This document shows positions 5,941-15,201 of a DNA stretch of 64,000 nt, piece after piece (position 1 is the stretch's first letter; each line of letters starts with the position of its first letter). Origin of the DNA: a virus; the IMG/VR virus record IMGVR_UViG_3300044712_001034, positions 30,080 through 94,079 of that record; one strand, 5' to 3'. Under the pieces are notes generated by a model that was given only the letters and a program-made list of their open reading frames with translations, made no database searches and had not been told where the DNA came from. A program made the translations under genes and the position numbers.

Positions 5941-6687
5941 TTATACAGATTTTCTTGTAAATCTAGCAAATGGTGATAGCTTATTATGAAGCTTTTCTAA
6001 AATCTCTACATCACCTACGTTATGTGCTAAAACTTCAGATAAAGCCTCTGAATCTCCATATTTAGCTCGATTCCAAGTTGATTTATCTAGTGGAGTTTTA
6101 CCCGGAATATTCAAGTAATAGCAAACATTCTCTAATCTCTTACTAGACAAACTAGCCAGTTTGGATTTACAAAGATAGTAAAGATCGAAGTGATACAAGT
6201 CTGGAAAAGACTTAGTATAAACTTCTCCATTAGATCTTTCTACCTGCTCACTAGTATATCCAGGAAACCATAAATCATAGTGTAACGCTTTAGCCCTTAG
6301 AAACGTTAGATCAAATATAGTTCCATAGTATGTAACGATTATAGCATACTTTTTCATTTCGTCAATGCAAGATTGAACAAGTCTTTTATCAGGGGAGGAT
6401 GAATTTTCAAACAACTCCTTTTTAGTAATTGTATCAAAGTATACTGGTCCATCTTTTTCTTTAATGCACCAAGATAACATTGTAGCAAAATCTGATTTTA
6501 GACCATCACTTTCTATGTCTAAATATCCGATACGCAAATCTTCAAATTGATACCAAGGCTTGCCATATTCTTCTTCAATCTTTCTTGCTTTATCCTCATT
6601 TACATTACCAGACGCAAAACAAGCTGGATGAGTTTCTATAGAATGACGATGACTACAAGTTAGATTTTCAATTAATTTTTTTAGCAT
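5941..6687 (-). CDS. DEDD-family 3'-5' exonuclease (RNase H fold)
   Basis: Contains the three exonuclease motifs in order: ExoI D57-x-E59, ExoII around D126 (YYGTIFD) and ExoIII HNVGD with D226. This matches the YprB/PolB-like RNase_H_2 exonucleases. It likely trims DNA 3' ends during replication or recombination. The N-terminal 50 residues, with C11/H13/H15 and C23, precede the catalytic core and are not assigned. It overlaps the upstream gene by 7 bases. Confidence 0.78.
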   Translation of the reverse strand: MLKKLIENLTCSHRHSIETHPACFASGNVNEDKARKIEEEYGKPWYQFEDLRIGYLDIESDGLKSDFATMLSWCIKEKDGPVYFDTITKKELFENSSSPDKRLVQSCIDEMKKYAIIVTYYGTIFDLTFLRAKALHYDLWFPGYTSEQVERSNGEVYTKSFPDLYHFDLYYLCKSKLASLSSKRLENVCYYLNIPGKTPLDKSTWNRAKYGDSEALSEVLAHNVGDVEILEKLHNKLSPFARFTRKSV

Positions 6688-7109
6688 TTATTTTCCTCAT
6701 AATATGGTTTTTTCATAAGCTTATGCCTAAACTTGGATAGCATGTATCTCTCTAATTTTCTAACCTGTTCGGGAGATAAGTTATGCTTTTGTTTCATATA
6801 ATTTAAATATCCAGCATCAGTAAATATCCCACCTAGACTTGCACCTAACTTAGAGCATAAGTTTATAAAAGCGTAATCAAAAAACTGATCTGTTTTATAT
6901 TTATTGTTTGGAACCGAAACTCCTAATAAATCCTCTAACGATAAATATTTATTAAGGACAATTAGATCTACAGATGTAAGTGAGTTTGCATTGTATAACC
7001 TTTTGATCGCTTGCTCTAAAGTAAGCAAATCAATATACTCATTTGAATCTATATTTCCCTGTTCCTTAATTTCATAACTATGTATTAGTAGATCACCTAC
7101 GTACCACAT
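6681..7109 (-). CDS. Hypothetical protein, 142 aa
   Basis: Unrecognised, mostly helical, with AAAGGAG upstream. The C-terminal third is a basic helix-rich segment that could contact DNA. It lies between two nuclease genes, so a recombination role is possible but not shown. Confidence 0.72.
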   Translation of the reverse strand: MWYVGDLLIHSYEIKEQGNIDSNEYIDLLTLEQAIKRLYNANSLTSVDLIVLNKYLSLEDLLGVSVPNNKYKTDQFFDYAFINLCSKLGASLGGIFTDAGYLNYMKQKHNLSPEQVRKLERYMLSKFRHKLMKKPYYEENKC

Positions 7110-7121
7110 ATAAATTCTCCT

Positions 7122-7823
7122 TTATAGATCCCTATTACAGATTCCTATGAAATTACATCTATAACATGAACCATTAAAGTAACCTTCTCTGTAATAGGTA
7201 TCTGCTTTGATATGTGCTACTAGTTTAGGAATAATACTGTTATATAAGGTATCTATGTATGTTTGATTTGGATAATAAGTATTTAGTTCTCCTTTTGCTA
7301 AGTTTACTTGATAAACTGCATTTGGATAATGTCCGAACACTTTTTTATACATTGTGTAATAAATAATGTATTGTATATCGTTACTGATATTCTTTTTTGT
7401 TTGTCCTGTTTTCCAATCAATAACAATACCATCATCCTTGAAAATATAATCTATCTTTCCAGCTAAAGAAACATCGTCACTCAACTTCTCATTGAACCAG
7501 TACTCTTTATAGTCATGCTCTTTGAATACTGGTGGCCTACCTCTTTCTTGCTCAAAAGCTGAAGGAAACCAATGTATAAAATTACTTAGACTGTTATCTA
7601 ATCTTTCAACTAGAAGATGGTCAAAGTCATGATCTCTAATCAAACCTGCTCTTGTTTCTTTGTAATCACTTCCATCGTAATGCAGTTCTATTATTTTATG
7701 AACTGCTGTACCTACTGCACCTTCGGGAGTGACAATACTTTCTTCTGGAAAGTTTTTGTAGTAATAAAACATCTTACTACATTTTATAAAATTATTAATT
7801 GATGTAGCTGATAGTCTAATCAT
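7122..7823 (-). CDS. Cas4/RecB-like PD-(D/E)XK nuclease with Fe-S cysteines
   Basis: Nuclease core motifs are visible: GTAVH at 38-42, GKID with D125, DWK with D136/K138, and Q151 with the YY motif. Cysteines 15, 220, 223 and 229 match the four ligands of the 4Fe-4S cluster in Cas4/AddB-type enzymes. Length (233 aa) is typical of stand-alone Cas4-like phage exonucleases. No CRISPR array or other Cas gene is present, so the role is DNA end processing for replication or recombination. Confidence 0.82.
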   Translation of the reverse strand: MIRLSATSINNFIKCSKMFYYYKNFPEESIVTPEGAVGTAVHKIIELHYDGSDYKETRAGLIRDHDFDHLLVERLDNSLSNFIHWFPSAFEQERGRPPVFKEHDYKEYWFNEKLSDDVSLAGKIDYIFKDDGIVIDWKTGQTKKNISNDIQYIIYYTMYKKVFGHYPNAVYQVNLAKGELNTYYPNQTYIDTLYNSIIPKLVAHIKADTYYREGYFNGSCYRCNFIGICNRDL

Positions 7824-8185
7824 TACAAACTTGTTGACCTTTGGTTAGCAGAATTTGTTCTATAAAGATCTACCTGCATTTTCATAATATCAAATAGATT
7901 TTGTTGAAAAGCAATCTCAGCTTTTGCGTTTTCAAAGGCTTTCCTCAAAGGAACTAGCTCACCTTCCAAACCTGTGTATTCATAAGCTGATTTCACAAAA
8001 GTAGCTGATGGTGGATTACCTTTAGTAAAGTATTTCTGATCTGTAGATGTTATCTGATAGATTTCACTTTCTCGTTGTTTAATTTGAGAATCAAGTTCGT
8101 TGCGTACAATCATCTGATCCCTGATAGCATTAGCTACCTTTACCATATCTTCAAAATCCGGAATCACAATGCTAACTTCGCTCAT
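7823..8185 (-). CDS. Coiled-coil protein, 120 aa
   Basis: Two long predicted helices flank a short loop (TKGNPPSATF). Charged heptads suggest a coiled coil. The stop overlaps the next gene's start (TAATG). Not recognised; possibly a partner of the nuclease next to it. Confidence 0.7.
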   Translation of the reverse strand: MSEVSIVIPDFEDMVKVANAIRDQMIVRNELDSQIKQRESEIYQITSTDQKYFTKGNPPSATFVKSAYEYTGLEGELVPLRKAFENAKAEIAFQQNLFDIMKMQVDLYRTNSANQRSTSL

Positions 8186-8600
8186 AATATTCTTCTATCC
8201 TTTCTTCTATTTTATCTAGTGCTTGGTTTAGGTTATACATAAGGTTATACACCTTTTCATCACTAACTTTATCTAACGTTTTTGCCATTGATACACAAGC
8301 GTATTTATTGTATCGGCTACGTTTATAAATATCTCTAAAGTTTACATCTAAGTCTACTACTAGTCCAGAGAATTGAAAGAACTCCATCAATGTACTTACT
8401 ATGTAATCTGTATCCAGTTCTAAAGCGTTTGCAATATAATCTATTGATCTACCTTGGCAACATAGATGTAGAATATCATAGGTCGCAATATAATCTAAAA
8501 CTATTGGATCAATATTTAATACGTGCTTATAGTACTGTTTTACTATCTCCCAATTACCCGTTTCGTTTTGACTCTTGTATTGCGATAAATAATTTATCAT
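8172..8600 (-). CDS. Helix-turn-helix-like protein, 142 aa
   Basis: A stretch at about residues 45-75 (CCQGRSIDYIANALELD) has the spacing of a helix-turn-helix of the LuxR/sigma-70 region 4 kind. The C-terminus is a long charged helix. It may be a DNA-binding regulator or replication accessory protein; target unknown. It overlaps both neighbours. Confidence 0.65.
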   Translation of the reverse strand: MINYLSQYKSQNETGNWEIVKQYYKHVLNIDPIVLDYIATYDILHLCCQGRSIDYIANALELDTDYIVSTLMEFFQFSGLVVDLDVNFRDIYKRSRYNKYACVSMAKTLDKVSDEKVYNLMYNLNQALDKIEERIEEYYERS

Positions 8601-9018
8601 AATCTGCCTTCAATTCAATATACTCATTAATGAGTTCTATAAAATAGTTTAGATCAAGAACTGCAAAATGCTTTACTCCACTTCTTGCTCCTGTAAACTT
8701 TCCAAATAAAATTGGAATATGATTTATAACTTCTGCTTCAGCTTTGATTTTATCTAGCCACTCTTTTTTAAGGGTAAATTGTTTTACTTCTTTATTTGAA
8801 GAACTATTGTATCCCGCCTTGCACTCGCCTTTAAACTTTTTATAAAAGCCTTCTATCTCTCCTTTTACATCTCCTGTAAGTAAAGGCTCATTCAAAGAAG
8901 TTCCTATAGCGCCACTTCCGGCAATCCTTTTCCAACTAGATTCTTCTATCTTTTTATTTAATATTTCTACTAGGTCGTGCTCCCAATTTGAGCCAACCTG
9001 CTTCGCTTTATTTACCAT
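8554..9018 (-). CDS. Hjc-like Holliday junction resolvase
   Basis: The start at 9018 is chosen because AGGAG sits 6 bases upstream. The 154-aa product has the order E13, GSGAIGTS loop at 34-41, D50 and E65-x-K67, the PD-(D/E)XK pattern of archaeal-type Hjc/phage resolvases. It would cut branched DNA before packaging. The core motifs are clear; assignment as resolvase rather than another small nuclease is inference. Confidence 0.68.
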   Translation of the reverse strand: MVNKAKQVGSNWEHDLVEILNKKIEESSWKRIAGSGAIGTSLNEPLLTGDVKGEIEGFYKKFKGECKAGYNSSSNKEVKQFTLKKEWLDKIKAEAEVINHIPILFGKFTGARSGVKHFAVLDLNYFIELINEYIELKADYDKLFIAIQESKRNG

Positions 9019-9025
9019 GTGTCTC

Positions 9026-10330
9026 CTATTTCGGTGAAATTGATAATGTCTCAGAATTAAACAAATTGAAGATACTTCCGGTTGGTCCATTTCGTTGCTT
9101 ACGTAAAATGAATTCTAACTCGCCTTTACTTGTAGTGTTCGGATTATAATAATCATCTCTATATAAAAAGATTACTGTATCTGCATCTTCTTCAATATTA
9201 CCTGATTGTCTTAAATCTGATAGTACTGGTCGTTTATCTTCTCTCAACTCTACTGAACGATTTAGCTGTGAGTAAACTACGCTTGTAATGCCCAAATCAT
9301 TAGCTAGTAGCTTAGCCATACGAGTAAACCTACCAATTTCTGCGGTCTGATCTGCGTTTCTTTCTGATGCTAACTGTACGTAATCAAAGAATGTTACTCT
9401 TACATTCCTTAGCTTGTGATACTTTCTAACAGTAGCACCGTAATAAACATCATTTGTATCAAAGTTAGTATCAATATAAATTGGTAAACCTTTGAGATAC
9501 TTGATTGTTTCTGTTACTTTATTTAACTGCACTTGTGATAAAGATCCCAACCTAATATCTGCTAGAGGAACTCCGGATTTCATAGCTACCATACGTTCCA
9601 CTAAAGATGTTCTGTTCATTTCCAACGAGAATATCTGTACAGATTGTCCTGTTTCATGAGATTTTATATATTCAGCTACACCTAAAGCAGAATTACACAT
9701 CTGTGCAGTTTTACCCATTGAGGGTCTACCAGCTACAATAAACAAATCCCCTTCGTTATATCCACCAGTAATAGAATCTAAAGAACTAAATCCAGTAGTT
9801 ATTCCCCGTAATCCGGGATTTTCAATCCTATAAACTAAGCTGTTCCACATATCTGTGGTAGCTGTAAGCATATCTACAATCTGTTCTCCACCAGAAGTAT
9901 CTTCTAATCTATCAATATTATTTTTCAGGTCGGAGATTAAACTATTTACATCTTGTCCGGAATTTAGTTGAGTACTAATTCCACTAGCTAATTGGAGAAT
10001 TGATTTAGTTTTGTAACTCTCTCTTAGCTGTCTAGCGTACTCTTTGATATTATCTTTTGATATGGCGAGTGATCTAATATAATTTAGATATTCTACTCCA
10101 CCAACTTCGTTTAGTTTGCTCTTATTAGAAAGAGTGGCTAAAACTAAGTTATACTCTGGAATCGAATTAGAGCTAATTATATCTGCAATAACAGAATAGA
10201 TTTGCTGATGTGAAGAGGTACTAAACATAAAAGGTTTAATATCTGGAACATTGTAAACCATATCTGGATTATTTAGAATTACATTTAGTACAGCGATCTC
10301 AGCATCTTGATTAGAAATACTATTCATCAA
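9026..10330 (-). CDS. dnaB: Replicative DNA helicase, DnaB-like
   Basis: Full-length DnaB family helicase (434 aa) that unwinds DNA at the fork. It has an N-terminal all-helical domain (about 5-110), Walker A GRPSMGKT at 201-208, Walker B FFDYVQL at 314-320, and the downstream DLRQSG-xIEEDAD segment typical of DnaB. No primase domain is fused and no separate primase is visible in the window. The start overlaps the preceding gene, a possible helicase partner. Confidence 0.94.
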   Translation of the reverse strand: MMNSISNQDAEIAVLNVILNNPDMVYNVPDIKPFMFSTSSHQQIYSVIADIISSNSIPEYNLVLATLSNKSKLNEVGGVEYLNYIRSLAISKDNIKEYARQLRESYKTKSILQLASGISTQLNSGQDVNSLISDLKNNIDRLEDTSGGEQIVDMLTATTDMWNSLVYRIENPGLRGITTGFSSLDSITGGYNEGDLFIVAGRPSMGKTAQMCNSALGVAEYIKSHETGQSVQIFSLEMNRTSLVERMVAMKSGVPLADIRLGSLSQVQLNKVTETIKYLKGLPIYIDTNFDTNDVYYGATVRKYHKLRNVRVTFFDYVQLASERNADQTAEIGRFTRMAKLLANDLGITSVVYSQLNRSVELREDKRPVLSDLRQSGNIEEDADTVIFLYRDDYYNPNTTSKGELEFILRKQRNGPTGSIFNLFNSETLSISPK

Positions 10331-10685
10331 AGGGACTCCTTATCCTTAGCTTGGTGTTCTTAGTTTTTTCTATCTTTTCTTCATGTTCTTTTATTAGATT
10401 GGATAAGTTTGTTATAGGAGTTACTTCCTTTTCCAAACTCTTTTTACACATATAATTCAAAAGACCATACGTATTTGTATGGTCTAAATCTCTATTACCG
10501 GCTAAATCTAATATTGCATTGAATACTCTAAGTCTCCCATACATTCTAATAAGCTTTGCCAACATTTTTACATAGTTCATTGTAAATTGTATTTCAAAAG
10601 CTTCACAATAAAACTTACCTAATAAATATGCTGGATTAGTTTCATCTTGTAAACGACCATAATAATGCTTTACAATCTCTTCCAT
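10320..10685 (-). CDS. Hypothetical protein next to helicase, 121 aa
   Basis: All-helical 121-aa protein with no recognised motif. Its stop overlaps the helicase start, so the two are translationally coupled. A helicase loader or replisome organiser is plausible from position and size only. Confidence 0.68.
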   Translation of the reverse strand: MEEIVKHYYGRLQDETNPAYLLGKFYCEAFEIQFTMNYVKMLAKLIRMYGRLRVFNAILDLAGNRDLDHTNTYGLLNYMCKKSLEKEVTPITNLSNLIKEHEEKIEKTKNTKLRIRSPFDE

Positions 10686-10697
10686 ATATTCTCCTAA

Positions 10698-10795
10698 TTG
10701 AACGTCTAGGATTCGAACCTAGTTTTCCGGAGGTCTTCCCGGTACGATATAGCCCTGACGCGCCTTTGTGAGTGTCCCCACCACACCGCCGTTCA
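10698..10795 (-). tRNA. tRNA-like gene, isotype not determined
   Basis: A perfect T arm (CTAGG-TTCGAAT-CCTAG) is followed by an acceptor strand ACGTTCA that pairs 6 of 7 with TGAACGG 98 nt away; A73. A D-like stem GTGT/ACAC and a variable-arm-like CCGG/CCGG stem can be drawn, but no clean 5-bp anticodon stem. It could be a type II tRNA (Ser/Leu/Tyr-like) with an odd fold, or a decayed gene. It stands apart from the main array, between the ssDNA-binding and helicase blocks. Confidence 0.5.
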
Positions 10796-10802
10796 TAACT
10801 TA

Positions 10803-11573
10803 CTATGCTTCAAACATATTTGTCATTTGATTTAGAACTTCTGGTGAAGCGTCTTGGGTCTTCATTTCCTTGCGTGATGCAAAGATGTCACGAATAGAAG
10901 TACCCCGAAGAACGTCACGAATTTCTTCAGCATTTAGAGTAATGATCGCTCGGTTTAGATCGTAAAGATCATCCTCATTTACGGTAATAGGATCGTTGCG
11001 ATCTGGTCTAGCACCTACAACTGGTTTGGCTTTTGGTGCGGTAATCAGAACAGAAAGATCGAAGTTATTAATCCCTAAAGGAGTTTCAGTATTTTCATCT
11101 ACGATTGTATTAGCGTAGAAGTTTACCTGATCGAAGAATTCTTTTCCTTTGGACATAACCTTTACTTTATTTAGTGGTGCTGACTGAACAGTTGTAATAA
11201 CTGCGTTACACTTGGCACAAGAAGGTGGAAACACACCGTTGTATTTCTTAACTTCATTACCGCAGTTTGGACATACCTTTACAGTTGTTCGATCAAGAAC
11301 ATTGACATAGGCTAGCTGTCTGCGTGGAATAAAACCAACAATCTGATTAGTCTGTGCTTTTGGATTTTCCATGCGAAGTTTTAGATTGTTCTGACAAACA
11401 GGACAATCATCACCCAAGCACTTGAAAGTAATCATATGAGTGAAATGGGTATTGAACATTACTGGTGTTTCGCTAATGATCCGGATAAAGTGCTCACCCT
11501 GAGAGAAGTTTACAAACTCAGTTTTCTTGAAATTAGTATTAAATTGTTTAGTGGTAAATTCAGCGAATGACAT
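10803..11573 (-). CDS. gp32-like single-stranded DNA-binding protein
   Basis: Matches the T4 gp32 type rather than bacterial SSB: a basic-aromatic N-terminus, then zinc-ribbon-like cysteines (C52, C57, C60, and C101, C104, C119, C122) inside an OB-like core. It coats ssDNA at the fork and recruits helicase and recombinase. Codon choice is less AT-rich than in its neighbours, as expected for an abundant protein. A promoter lies upstream at 11915-11943. The acidic tail typical of gp32 is weak here. Confidence 0.8.
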   Translation of the reverse strand: MSFAEFTTKQFNTNFKKTEFVNFSQGEHFIRIISETPVMFNTHFTHMITFKCLGDDCPVCQNNLKLRMENPKAQTNQIVGFIPRRQLAYVNVLDRTTVKVCPNCGNEVKKYNGVFPPSCAKCNAVITTVQSAPLNKVKVMSKGKEFFDQVNFYANTIVDENTETPLGINNFDLSVLITAPKAKPVVGARPDRNDPITVNEDDLYDLNRAIITLNAEEIRDVLRGTSIRDIFASRKEMKTQDASPEVLNQMTNMFEA

Positions 11574-11574
11574 A

Positions 11575-11868
11575 TTATTCTCCTTTGATTGAATTGATAA
11601 GCTGTTTTAATTCATCCATTGTGTTAGCATATTCTGTAGTAAGAAAAGACTCTCGTTCATGCTCTAACATTGGAGTGTGCTGTTTTAGTAGCATATTATA
11701 CTTTGTATAAGCAAGGTCAACACCTACCAGTTGTAAATAACGAATAAGACCAACTGCGTCCATATTCATAGCTATTTCTTCGGGAACTTCATTTATGAAA
11801 TCCAGAAAACGGATACTCTTGTAATCCCCTAAGCTATAAACACGCTCAATACCTAAATTTCTATTCAT
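11575..11868 (-). CDS. Hypothetical protein, 97 aa
   Basis: Unrecognised helical acidic protein, first gene after the internal promoter at 11915-11943 and overlapping the recombinase gene end by 8 bases. Probably co-expressed with the ssDNA-binding protein. Confidence 0.72.
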   Translation of the reverse strand: MNRNLGIERVYSLGDYKSIRFLDFINEVPEEIAMNMDAVGLIRYLQLVGVDLAYTKYNMLLKQHTPMLEHERESFLTTEYANTMDELKQLINSIKGE

Positions 11869-12874
11869 CTACATCTCCTTCCTCTATAATCTCTTTGTCG
11901 TACTTTACGTGTATATTATAAACCCGTTCTTTCAATTTGTCAAGTAGCAATTTATCGTTTTCTAATGTTTCCATAGTTTCAACCATGCCCTTACCTAACA
12001 CTTGATCGTCCAGTTTATAATATGGCCCACCCCTTCTAATGACACCCAAGAATTCTGCATAGCTAACTGTATCTCTAAGTGTATCAACACCAACACCAAA
12101 AATAATGGGGATCATAAATGATCTAAATGGTGGAGCTACTTTATTTTTCTTGATAGTAAACTTAGTCATAATACCTATAACAGATTCACCAGCTTTAATC
12201 TCTTGAGCCTTTGATAAAGAAATAATCACGCTAGCATAATGCTTTAAAGCATGTCCTCCCGGATTAGAAAATGATTTTACGTAGCTACCAATATTATCTC
12301 TAACCTGATTAATAAACACTACTGCGGTTTTATTTTCCCTAACTCGATAAGCATTACGTCTGAAGAATTTAGCTAAATCTCTAGGAATGATTGCCATGTT
12401 CGCATCTTCAAACTTTTTATCTTGCTCTTCTGTAGGAGATAGTGCGGCGATAGAATCTAAAATTATTAATCCCTCGCCAGATAAAATCCCCGCTTCAATG
12501 ATATTGAAAGCTTCATCAGAATTTCTAGGTTTGGCTAATTTTAATCTTCCTTCTTTTGTTACCTTCTCGCCAGCTAAATCCTCCATGTAATCTAAAGGAG
12601 CTTGGTTTTCTACATCAATATAAGTAACATTCAAACCTTTCAGAAGTGCTTGCTTACAGATAGACATAGCTATTGATGTTTTACCAGAAGATTCTGCACC
12701 ATCAATCAGGGTAAATCTACCTCTAGGAACTCCACCAACTCCAATACTAGCGTCTAAACTTAGTGATCCAGTAGAAATAGAATCTATCTTTTCTTCTTCG
12801 GATACGAAGATTTTATCATAATCATCTCCATACATATCCTGCATTCTATCTAAAAATGTTTTTACTTTTGCCAT
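11861..12874 (-). CDS. RecA-like recombinase (UvsX/RecA family)
   Basis: ATP-dependent strand-exchange protein. Walker A GAESSGKT at 59-66, Walker B LIILDS at 136-141, and the RecA L1/L2-region signatures (INQVRDNIG, then NPGGHALKHY) are all present. 337 aa is normal for phage RecA/UvsX. It should form filaments with the gp32-like protein for recombination-dependent replication or repair. The 3' end carries a promoter for the genes downstream. Confidence 0.92.
   Translation of the reverse strand: MAKVKTFLDRMQDMYGDDYDKIFVSEEEKIDSISTGSLSLDASIGVGGVPRGRFTLIDGAESSGKTSIAMSICKQALLKGLNVTYIDVENQAPLDYMEDLAGEKVTKEGRLKLAKPRNSDEAFNIIEAGILSGEGLIILDSIAALSPTEEQDKKFEDANMAIIPRDLAKFFRRNAYRVRENKTAVVFINQVRDNIGSYVKSFSNPGGHALKHYASVIISLSKAQEIKAGESVIGIMTKFTIKKNKVAPPFRSFMIPIIFGVGVDTLRDTVSYAEFLGVIRRGGPYYKLDDQVLGKGMVETMETLENDKLLLDKLKERVYNIHVKYDKEIIEEGDVDE
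11915..11943 (-). promoter_or_regulatory. Internal leftward promoter
   Basis: TTGACA and TATAAT with a 17-bp spacer, preceded by GCTAC. It matches the phage promoter family and lies inside the recA-like coding end, so it should boost the 97-aa gene and the ssDNA-binding protein. Confidence 0.8.
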
Positions 12875-13053
12875 TAGACTCCTTTTCTAAAGTCTTTGCT
12901 ATGTTCATAAAATATGTTTCCAAGGGAAACAATACAATTCAGTTCCGTATCTCTAGGGTCATCTGATAGTATGATAATTTCTCCATTCTTTTCTATACGG
13001 AATGGAACAGAGTGCTTAGCCCTTTTATTAATTACTGTAATATACTTTTCCAT
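12874..13053 (-). CDS. Hypothetical protein, 59 aa
   Basis: The start at 13053 is preferred over a longer frame because it sits just after the polymerase stop. Small beta-rich protein between polymerase and recombinase; not recognised. Confidence 0.65.
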   Translation of the reverse strand: MEKYITVINKRAKHSVPFRIEKNGEIIILSDDPRDTELNCIVSLGNIFYEHSKDFRKGV

Positions 13054-13054
13054 T

Positions 13055-14953
13055 TTAGTGTTCCCAAACCTTTCCCATCTTACCATCTACAACAGCAGGA
13101 ACTACTCCTTTCAAATATTTCTCTTCTGTTTCAATCATAATCTTTTCAATAAACGCTTTCGCTTGTTCAGCTACTTCATCAGAAACTTCACAAACAATTT
13201 CATCATATACCTGAATAAGAATTTTTAGATCTTCTCCGAATGGATTTTCATAATAAATCCGACAAAGAGATTCTTTGATAATGTCTCCACCAGAACCTTG
13301 AATCATATGATTGAAACCTTCACGCAATACTGATGCTCTATATTTTTCTTCTTCATACTTTCCACCGGGAAAGAAAGTTTTCATTTCAAAGAAACGCTTT
13401 CTACCACCCATTGTAGCGGAGAAGCCATATTTGAAAATCATACTTTCTGCCAGTTTCATACTGGCTTTAATCTCTGGATATGCGTCTTCAAAGAACGCTT
13501 TCAAAAGAACCTTACCTTCCTCCATTGGAATACCAAAGTTCTTATACAAACCATATTCGGTAGATCCATAACCAACTGCAAAGTTTAGAGTTTTACCTTT
13601 TGACCTTTGATCTTTAGTTACTTGATCTAAAGGTATCTTATACAAGTTGCTAGCAGTAGCTAAGTGTAAATCAATACTTTTGTTGAACGCTTCGATCATT
13701 CCCTTTACATTAGCGAGTACAGCAAGTAATCGAAGCTCTTCTTGACTAAAATCTACTGCAATTAGCTTGTGCCCCTCTCTAGCAATAAACGCACTTCTAT
13801 AGACAGACTCTCTTGGTATGTTACAGAGATTTGTTCCAGACGAACTGAATCTCCCGGATTGAGCTCCAAGTTGATTGAACTCCGTATGGATTCTCCCAGT
13901 AGCCGGATGAATAGCTGAGATAAAATTGTCACCAAAGGAAGATAGCTTCTTTTGATTCTCTCGATAATCAATAATCTTTTTAATGATTTCATATTTAGTT
14001 ATGTACTTGTTAATAATCTTTTCGTTAGTAGATTCTATGGGAATTCCATAAACATCTTTTAGAATGATTAGCATTTGGTCGGGAGAGTTTAGATTCAAAT
14101 GCTCTTTGATAAATGTCTTTATGTACTCTGCATCTGTGATTTCTTCTAAAGCTTTACGTTCTCCTTTTTTCTTTACGCCTAGTTTTAGAAAGTCTACAAC
14201 TTCTAGTGCGTTATTGAAGTCTTTTGTTCTCTCAATAATCTTTACTAGAAACTCATTAACTAGCTCTTCTCCGAGTTGTTTTACTTTTATACCAGATTCT
14301 CCACCAAGACTTGACCAAGCTTCTTTGTCTAAAAGAACACCAGTATGTTCCATGTCTGCTACAACTGGAAGTAACATCATTTCTAATGCACAAGTTTTTA
14401 CTTGCTTCTGCTCTTTCAGCTTTTCAAGTTGTTTATCTTTAATAGCTTTTAGATATTCTACATCTTGTGACGCATAAATTAGATGTTGTTCTGTAATAAC
14501 TAAATCCTCTTGCTTGAAGAAGTCTTCTCGAATTGATTTATCCAAAGTAACATTACAATACTTTTCTACCAGAGTAGCTAGAGAGAAGTATCTATCTTTT
14601 CCAGTTACTAATCCATTCGTAATAAGGATTTGGGCAAGCATGGTATCAAATACATTGGTGAATAACTCACCATAATTTGAGTACACCATACGCATATCAA
14701 ATTTGAGATTGAACCCAACGACTAGTTTATCGGAGTCTTTGATTACACTAACAATATATTTAGAGTACTTATCTCCTAGCTTTCTAGTATCAAAAACAAA
14801 AGTAGTATCCCCTACTTTTGCTTGCATCAAAATAATTTTATCAACAAAGAAATCCAATCCGGTAGCTTCTACATCAAAAAATACTTCGTCTGCTTTTTGT
14901 ATTGCAGATACGAAGTTTCCTAATTGATTGAATTCTGTGACATAATTGTACAT
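13055..14953 (-). CDS. DNA polymerase, family A, with 3'-5' exonuclease
   Basis: 632-aa Pol I-like replicase without a 5' nuclease domain. Exonuclease motifs: D27-x-E29, NLKFD with D86, YASQD with D164. Polymerase motif A VDFSQEE has D401. Motif B has R450, K454 and F458; an aromatic F at this site favours dNTP over ddNTP. Motif C reads Y583-D584-E585 where most family members have H-D-E. It should be the phage replicase, with the helicase and ssDNA-binding protein. Confidence 0.95.
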   Translation of the reverse strand: MYNYVTEFNQLGNFVSAIQKADEVFFDVEATGLDFFVDKIILMQAKVGDTTFVFDTRKLGDKYSKYIVSVIKDSDKLVVGFNLKFDMRMVYSNYGELFTNVFDTMLAQILITNGLVTGKDRYFSLATLVEKYCNVTLDKSIREDFFKQEDLVITEQHLIYASQDVEYLKAIKDKQLEKLKEQKQVKTCALEMMLLPVVADMEHTGVLLDKEAWSSLGGESGIKVKQLGEELVNEFLVKIIERTKDFNNALEVVDFLKLGVKKKGERKALEEITDAEYIKTFIKEHLNLNSPDQMLIILKDVYGIPIESTNEKIINKYITKYEIIKKIIDYRENQKKLSSFGDNFISAIHPATGRIHTEFNQLGAQSGRFSSSGTNLCNIPRESVYRSAFIAREGHKLIAVDFSQEELRLLAVLANVKGMIEAFNKSIDLHLATASNLYKIPLDQVTKDQRSKGKTLNFAVGYGSTEYGLYKNFGIPMEEGKVLLKAFFEDAYPEIKASMKLAESMIFKYGFSATMGGRKRFFEMKTFFPGGKYEEEKYRASVLREGFNHMIQGSGGDIIKESLCRIYYENPFGEDLKILIQVYDEIVCEVSDEVAEQAKAFIEKIMIETEEKYLKGVVPAVVDGKMGKVWEH

Positions 14954-15201
14954 TACTCTCCCTTTTCTGGTTCGAACTCTTCAGCGATATATACAAGATA
15001 AACTTTATTTTCAGAAACGTCTCTTACAAATCTCATTGAGCTTCTGATATTTTTTGTTCCACAAACGTTTTCTAGATCCTCAACATCAAAGAATAGTTTA
15101 CCTCCACCTCTCTTCTCGTACAAAGCTAGATAATTAATAAGATGTGGAAGGCTTTCTTTATACTGCTCTTCGCTTGCAAAACCAAGATCTTCTAGTTCCA
15201 T
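14953..15201 (-). CDS. Hypothetical protein, 82 aa
   Basis: Unrecognised acidic protein, coupled directly to the polymerase start and overlapping the next upstream gene by 10 bases. Confidence 0.7.
   Translation of the reverse strand: MELEDLGFASEEQYKESLPHLINYLALYEKRGGGKLFFDVEDLENVCGTKNIRSSMRFVRDVSENKVYLVYIAEEFEPEKGE

Noticed and set aside
7122-7823. CRISPR system because of the Cas4-like gene
   Set aside because: No repeat-spacer array and no other cas gene; stand-alone Cas4-like nucleases are common in phages.
13762-13992. 76-aa ORF inside polymerase
   Set aside because: Same strand, other frame of a well-supported gene; no ribosome site.
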